From an uncultured Burkholderiales bacterium (GTDB taxonomy: Bacteria; Pseudomonadota; Gammaproteobacteria; Burkholderiales; Burkholderiaceae_C): a stretch of 35,862 nt of DNA. The stretch covers positions 1 to 35,862 of the forward strand of contig CAIJIT010000147.1 of assembly GCA_903820745.1 (NCBI GenBank), in the 5' to 3' direction. Made by a program: the position numbers and the translations under genes. How positions within the stretch are numbered: position 1 is the stretch's first letter; every line of letters begins with the position of its first letter. The notes beneath the pieces were generated by a model. The model saw only the letters and a program-made list of their open reading frames with translations, ran no database searches and was not told where the DNA came from. Positions 33,165-35,862 of the stretch are shown here, piece by piece.

Positions 33165-35511
33165 TTTTTTCATTGCTATTATGGCTATCAATACCAACGT
33201 GACGCGGGCCCAGGTTGCCAACGATGCTGGTCAACAGCTCTTCACGCTTGATCGGCTTGGTGACATAGGCGTTCATGCCGGCCGCGAAACAGGCATCGCG
33301 ATCGCCCGCCATCGCATTGGCTGAAATGCCGATGATCGGCGTCGTCGCGAAGCGCGGCTCGTGCTCGGACTGCGCCAAAGCACGCAACGCAGCAGTCGCC
33401 TCCAGCCCGTTCATCACCGGCATCGACATATCCATCAGCACGACATCGAACGGCGCGGCAGTCACCGCACCGAGGCCGGCAGCGCCGTCATAGGCCTGGG
33501 TGACATCCATGCCGGCCTGGCGCAACCAGCGCGACAGCAGCGTCTGGTTGACCCGGTTGTCATCAACCACCAGCACGCGGCGACCGACCAGCAGCGCGAC
33601 CTCGGCATCTTCGGCCGGACGCGTCTCCTGGAAAGGCGCCATGTCATGGGCTGCCCCGCAGCGCACCAGAAAAGTGAACATTGAGCCACCGCCCGGTCTT
33701 GCAGCCACGGCGATATTGCCCCCCATGGCCTGACAGAGTTGCCGGCACAGCGACAAACCCAGGCCGCTGCCGCCAAACTTGCGCGTGATCGTCTCATCCT
33801 GCTGCGTAAAGACCTCGAAGATGCGCGACATCCGCGCCGGCGGAATTCCCGACCCGGTATCGGCCACACTGACCCAGAGTTCGCAGCTTTCGGCATCAGT
33901 TGCGAGCAATTCAGTATGAACCTCGACGGCTATGCTGCCTTTTTCAGTGAATTTCAACGCGTTGTCGATCAGATTGTTCAGCACCTGGACAATCCGGAAT
34001 GAGTCGCCAAGCAGCATGCGCTGCGGGGTATGCCAGTCCACCGTCAGTTCCAGGCCTCGCTCTTCGGCGCTTGCCGCATAGAGCCGCACCGCCCGCCCCA
34101 GTTGTTCCTGCACGTCGAACGGCTTGTTTTCGAGTTCCAGTTTGCCGGCTTCGATCTTGGATAGATCAAGCACATCGTCAAGCAATTTTCGCAATTGCCT
34201 GCCGCAGGATTTCGCAGTGTCAGCCAAACCGCGCTGATCGGCATCGAGCGAGGTGCGCGCCAGCAGGTCGTGCATCCCCAGCAAGCCATTCAGCGGCGTC
34301 CGGATTTCATGGCTGACGGTGGCCAGAAAACGGCTCTTGGCCTCATTCGCACCACGCGCCTGCGCCAAGGCTGCGCCAAGCTGACGGGTGGTATCGATTT
34401 CGCCGCTGCGGTCGACGCAATGCAACACCAACATCGGGCGGCCGTCGAGTTCGGTCATGCTAAGGGTGACACGCATTGGCACACGCTTGCCGTCGTTCGA
34501 TAGCAGGACGGTCTCGCAGGTCCGATTCTGTTCTGCCTTTGCACCGGCCTTGCGCATCGCCCGCATTTCAGCCTTGAATGCAGCGCGACCATCGGGGCTG
34601 AGGAAACTTCTCATCGACTGCCCGACCAATACACCCGATGAATCAGCCCAGATGTTTTCGGCCGCCCGGTTGCAGATGACGATTCGATCGCGTTCATCGC
34701 AGCCCAGCATCGCGTCAGGAGCAGCATTGCTAACCGCCAGCAAGGCCGTCATCATCTGATCATGCTGACGCGCCAGATCCAGCTTCGATTGACGCAGCAA
34801 TTGCATGGCATCGTGGACTTCAACGACCTCGCGACTCGCCCACCAACCCGGCTCCTTGCTGGGCCCGCCTCGCGCCTGATCGACCATGGCGGTCAGTTCG
34901 CGCAACTGGACGGCTAGCAAGAGCCAGAGCACCAGCAGCCCGACCAAGCCAGTCGACCCGGTGATCGCCAAGTCTCGCAGGGTTCGCAATCTCGCATCTG
35001 CCTGCACGGGATCCAGATCCATGTCGATCATGACGACATTGCCCAGCGCACCCAAAGGCGCCCATCTTGTCAACTGACCTCGCTCGAGGTCGATCCTGCG
35101 CCCGACCCTGCTGGTGGAGACATCGATGCCAGGCGCCTTCAACTCAAAAGCCTGACCCGATCTGAACAGCAGTGTTCCATCTGCACCAAACACCCTGACC
35201 AACAACCGGCGCGGGTCGACCGTCAGTTCCCGAACCCGCTCCAACACCCGGTTGTTGCTGGGCTCGATTTCCGAAAATCTGGTGACTCGTTCAACCAGCA
35301 CATCAACCTGTACATTGGCCAAGTCGAGCGCTGCCTTCTGATCATTCGAATACCGATTCACCAAGGCAGCCGAGCCAAACACCAGCAAGACAGCGTGCAA
35401 AACCAGCATCACCATCCCGATCAGCTTGATGCGCCTGCGACGAAACGGCATTTCAAGCCCGCCCGGGACTGCTAATTTGTTTGACTTCAGGGGACGAAAG
35501 GCGGTTCTCAT
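33151..35511 (-). CDS. Hybrid sensor histidine kinase with receiver domain
   Basis: About 786 residues from ATG 35511 (an upstream TTG is unlikely; ATG 35451 is an option). Layout: TM1 at about 30-50, a periplasmic sensor of some 125 residues, TM2 at about 180-203, and a PAS domain near 260-375 (AAPDAMLGCDERDRIVICNR). HisKA carries SHEIRTPLNGLLGM with the autophosphorylated His. HATPase has its N-box in NNLIDNALKFTE plus DTGSGIPP and FGGSGLGLSL. The C-terminal receiver has the phospho-Asp in VLMDMSMPVMNG and Lys in YVTKPIK. All catalytic residues are present. It probably passes phosphate via the HPt gene just downstream to a regulator elsewhere. Signal unknown; the position suggests control of motility or envelope genes. 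Confidence 0.93.
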   Translation of the reverse strand: MRTAFRPLKSNKLAVPGGLEMPFRRRRIKLIGMVMLVLHAVLLVFGSAALVNRYSNDQKAALDLANVQVDVLVERVTRFSEIEPSNNRVLERVRELTVDPRRLLVRVFGADGTLLFRSGQAFELKAPGIDVSTSRVGRRIDLERGQLTRWAPLGALGNVVMIDMDLDPVQADARLRTLRDLAITGSTGLVGLLVLWLLLAVQLRELTAMVDQARGGPSKEPGWWASREVVEVHDAMQLLRQSKLDLARQHDQMMTALLAVSNAAPDAMLGCDERDRIVICNRAAENIWADSSGVLVGQSMRSFLSPDGRAAFKAEMRAMRKAGAKAEQNRTCETVLLSNDGKRVPMRVTLSMTELDGRPMLVLHCVDRSGEIDTTRQLGAALAQARGANEAKSRFLATVSHEIRTPLNGLLGMHDLLARTSLDADQRGLADTAKSCGRQLRKLLDDVLDLSKIEAGKLELENKPFDVQEQLGRAVRLYAASAEERGLELTVDWHTPQRMLLGDSFRIVQVLNNLIDNALKFTEKGSIAVEVHTELLATDAESCELWVSVADTGSGIPPARMSRIFEVFTQQDETITRKFGGSGLGLSLCRQLCQAMGGNIAVAARPGGGSMFTFLVRCGAAHDMAPFQETRPAEDAEVALLVGRRVLVVDDNRVNQTLLSRWLRQAGMDVTQAYDGAAGLGAVTAAPFDVVLMDMSMPVMNGLEATAALRALAQSEHEPRFATTPIIGISANAMAGDRDACFAAGMNAYVTKPIKREELLTSIVGNLGPRHVGIDSHNSNEKIAEV

Positions 35512-35561
35512 GAAGACTTGGGGCAAAGTTTGTAAAAACCGGCATCAAGATTACGCTGGAT

Positions 35562-35759
35562 ATGCGTCACGTTCCGAGCTCCAATTGGGGCAAGGCCCCG
35601 TCGATCAGTCCGCCCATTGTCGATCCATTTTTCAATCATCGGTCGGTCGATGGAAAACTCTTCGCCCTGTCCGATTACGGAGTCCTGGCGCGGATTGATG
35701 GCGACCTGGTGATGGTGCCGCGCAGACAAGTCGCGCGCTTGACATCCTCCCCGCCCTAA
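35562..35759 (+). CDS. Short hypothetical frame ending in IS end, possibly truncated
   Basis: 65 codons from ATG 35562, diverging from the kinase gene. The stretch VDGKLFALSDYGVLARIDGDLVM looks protein-like, but the last residues (about LTSSPP) and the stop come from the terminal sequence of the IS element. This could be the head of a gene cut by the insertion, or a chance frame. An opposite-strand frame overlaps it. I recognise no family. Confidence 0.25.
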   Translation: MRHVPSSNWGKAPSISPPIVDPFFNHRSVDGKLFALSDYGVLARIDGDLVMVPRRQVARLTSSPP

Positions 35760-35768
35760 AGGGCGGGG
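35749..35768. repeat. Terminal IS hairpin
   Basis: A perfect inverted repeat CCCCGCCC-TAAA-GGGCGGGG with 8-bp stem and 4-nt loop. It lies about 10 bp inside the estimated right end, as expected for the hairpin recognised by IS200/IS605 transposases, and would also be part of the guide RNA scaffold. Confidence 0.85.
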
Positions 35769-35862
35769 ATTCCCTCTGCAGGGGCTGCATGTCCGCAGCC
35801 GGCTCTGAACTTTGACAGGATATTGCGAGCAGCGTTCACATCACGATCATGCAAACTCTCAC
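35756..35862 (-). CDS. tnpB: TnpB (OrfB) C-terminus, 5' part beyond window
   Basis: 35 codons of the 3' end are in view. HDRDVNAARNIL is the conserved last RuvC-like motif (catalytic Asp followed by N-x-A-x-N-I) of IS605 OrfB/TnpB proteins. It is followed by a short tail and a TAG at 35758-35756 that lies inside the terminal hairpin. TnpB is an RNA-guided nuclease that helps the element persist. Whether this copy is intact cannot be told. Confidence 0.8.
   Translation of the reverse strand, partial: ESLHDRDVNAARNILSKFRAGCGHAAPAEGIPAL

Larger units (their letters stand above)
35739..35862 (-). mobile_element. IS200/IS605-type element, right end only
   Basis: The element's right terminus is visible: TTGACATCCTCC beside a perfect hairpin, then the TnpB tail. 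These elements move as single-stranded DNA and end in subterminal hairpins without inverted repeats, which fits. The left end, any TnpA gene and most of tnpB lie beyond the window. The boundary near 35739 is estimated from the usual GGAGGATGTCAA-like end. Confidence 0.75.
35739..35862 (-). ncRNA. Possible omega (right-end) RNA, partial
   Basis: TnpB guide RNAs come from the 3' end of tnpB through the element's right end, with the guide taken from the DNA just outside it. Here that would be minus-strand transcript reading out of the element at about 35739 into the flank, guide beginning GCGCGCGACTTGTC. This is extrapolated from the family, not from any RNA signal beyond the hairpin. Confidence 0.35.

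Noticed and set aside
35508-35729. A 73-codon minus-strand frame upstream of the hybrid kinase.
   Set aside because: It overlaps the kinase start and the promoter area, has no family resemblance and shows no ribosome site that I can support.

Overview
The window looks like chromosomal DNA of a GC-rich betaproteobacterium, probably Burkholderiales-like. I infer this from the flagellar gene set and order (fliC-flaG-fliD-fliS facing flhA-flhF-flhG-fliA, then flgN-flgM-flgA in convergence) and from protein-level similarity recalled from memory, not from a search. It is essentially one large flagellar and surface-glycosylation locus.

Left end (1-6557, minus strand): one uninterrupted reading frame of at least 2185 codons runs off the left edge. 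It is built almost wholly of an octapeptide repeat of the type L-T-T-A-Q-I/V-A-A. The octads form 7-octad and 10-octad modules, and these form a 44-octad (1056-bp) super-repeat. Next (6814-16268) comes a glycosylation block: two tandem related family-2 glycosyltransferases, a glycosyltransferase-methyltransferase fusion, a third family-2 glycosyltransferase with a TPR-like tail and a methyltransferase, all on the minus strand, and a plus-strand SPINDLY/OGT-type (GT41) transferase. A good sigma-54-like site precedes the fusion gene.

Centre (16337-25391): fliC, flaG, fliD and fliS read leftward from a probable sigma-28 promoter. FlhA, flhF, a FlhG-like protein and fliA read rightward. The FlhG-like protein has lost its Walker A P-loop but keeps most of the N-terminal QAxxLR helix.

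Right (25438-32576, minus strand): a tightly overlapped operon ends in flgA-flgM-flgN. It begins with six unfamiliar genes. Three of these resemble decayed chemosensory parts (a transducer-like two-TM coiled-coil protein, a short CheW-like protein and a CheA-like P4/P5 remnant). The other three are a PDZ membrane protein, a single-TM protein and a possible serine-less hydrolase-fold protein. Upstream lie an HPt protein and a hybrid histidine kinase in the same orientation. The right edge cuts an IS200/IS605-type element, of which only the TnpB C-terminus and the terminal hairpin are visible.

Working picture: the centre makes and regulates the filament (FlhA export gate, FlhF placement, FliA/FlgM switch, FlgN and FliS chaperones, FliD cap). 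The left block probably glycosylates flagellin and perhaps the giant Thr-rich protein. The right operon may be an undescribed envelope-linked signalling or assembly module co-expressed with the FlgA/FlgM/FlgN functions. The strongest novelty candidates are the giant octad protein, the P-loop-less FlhG and the degenerate chemosensory-like operon.
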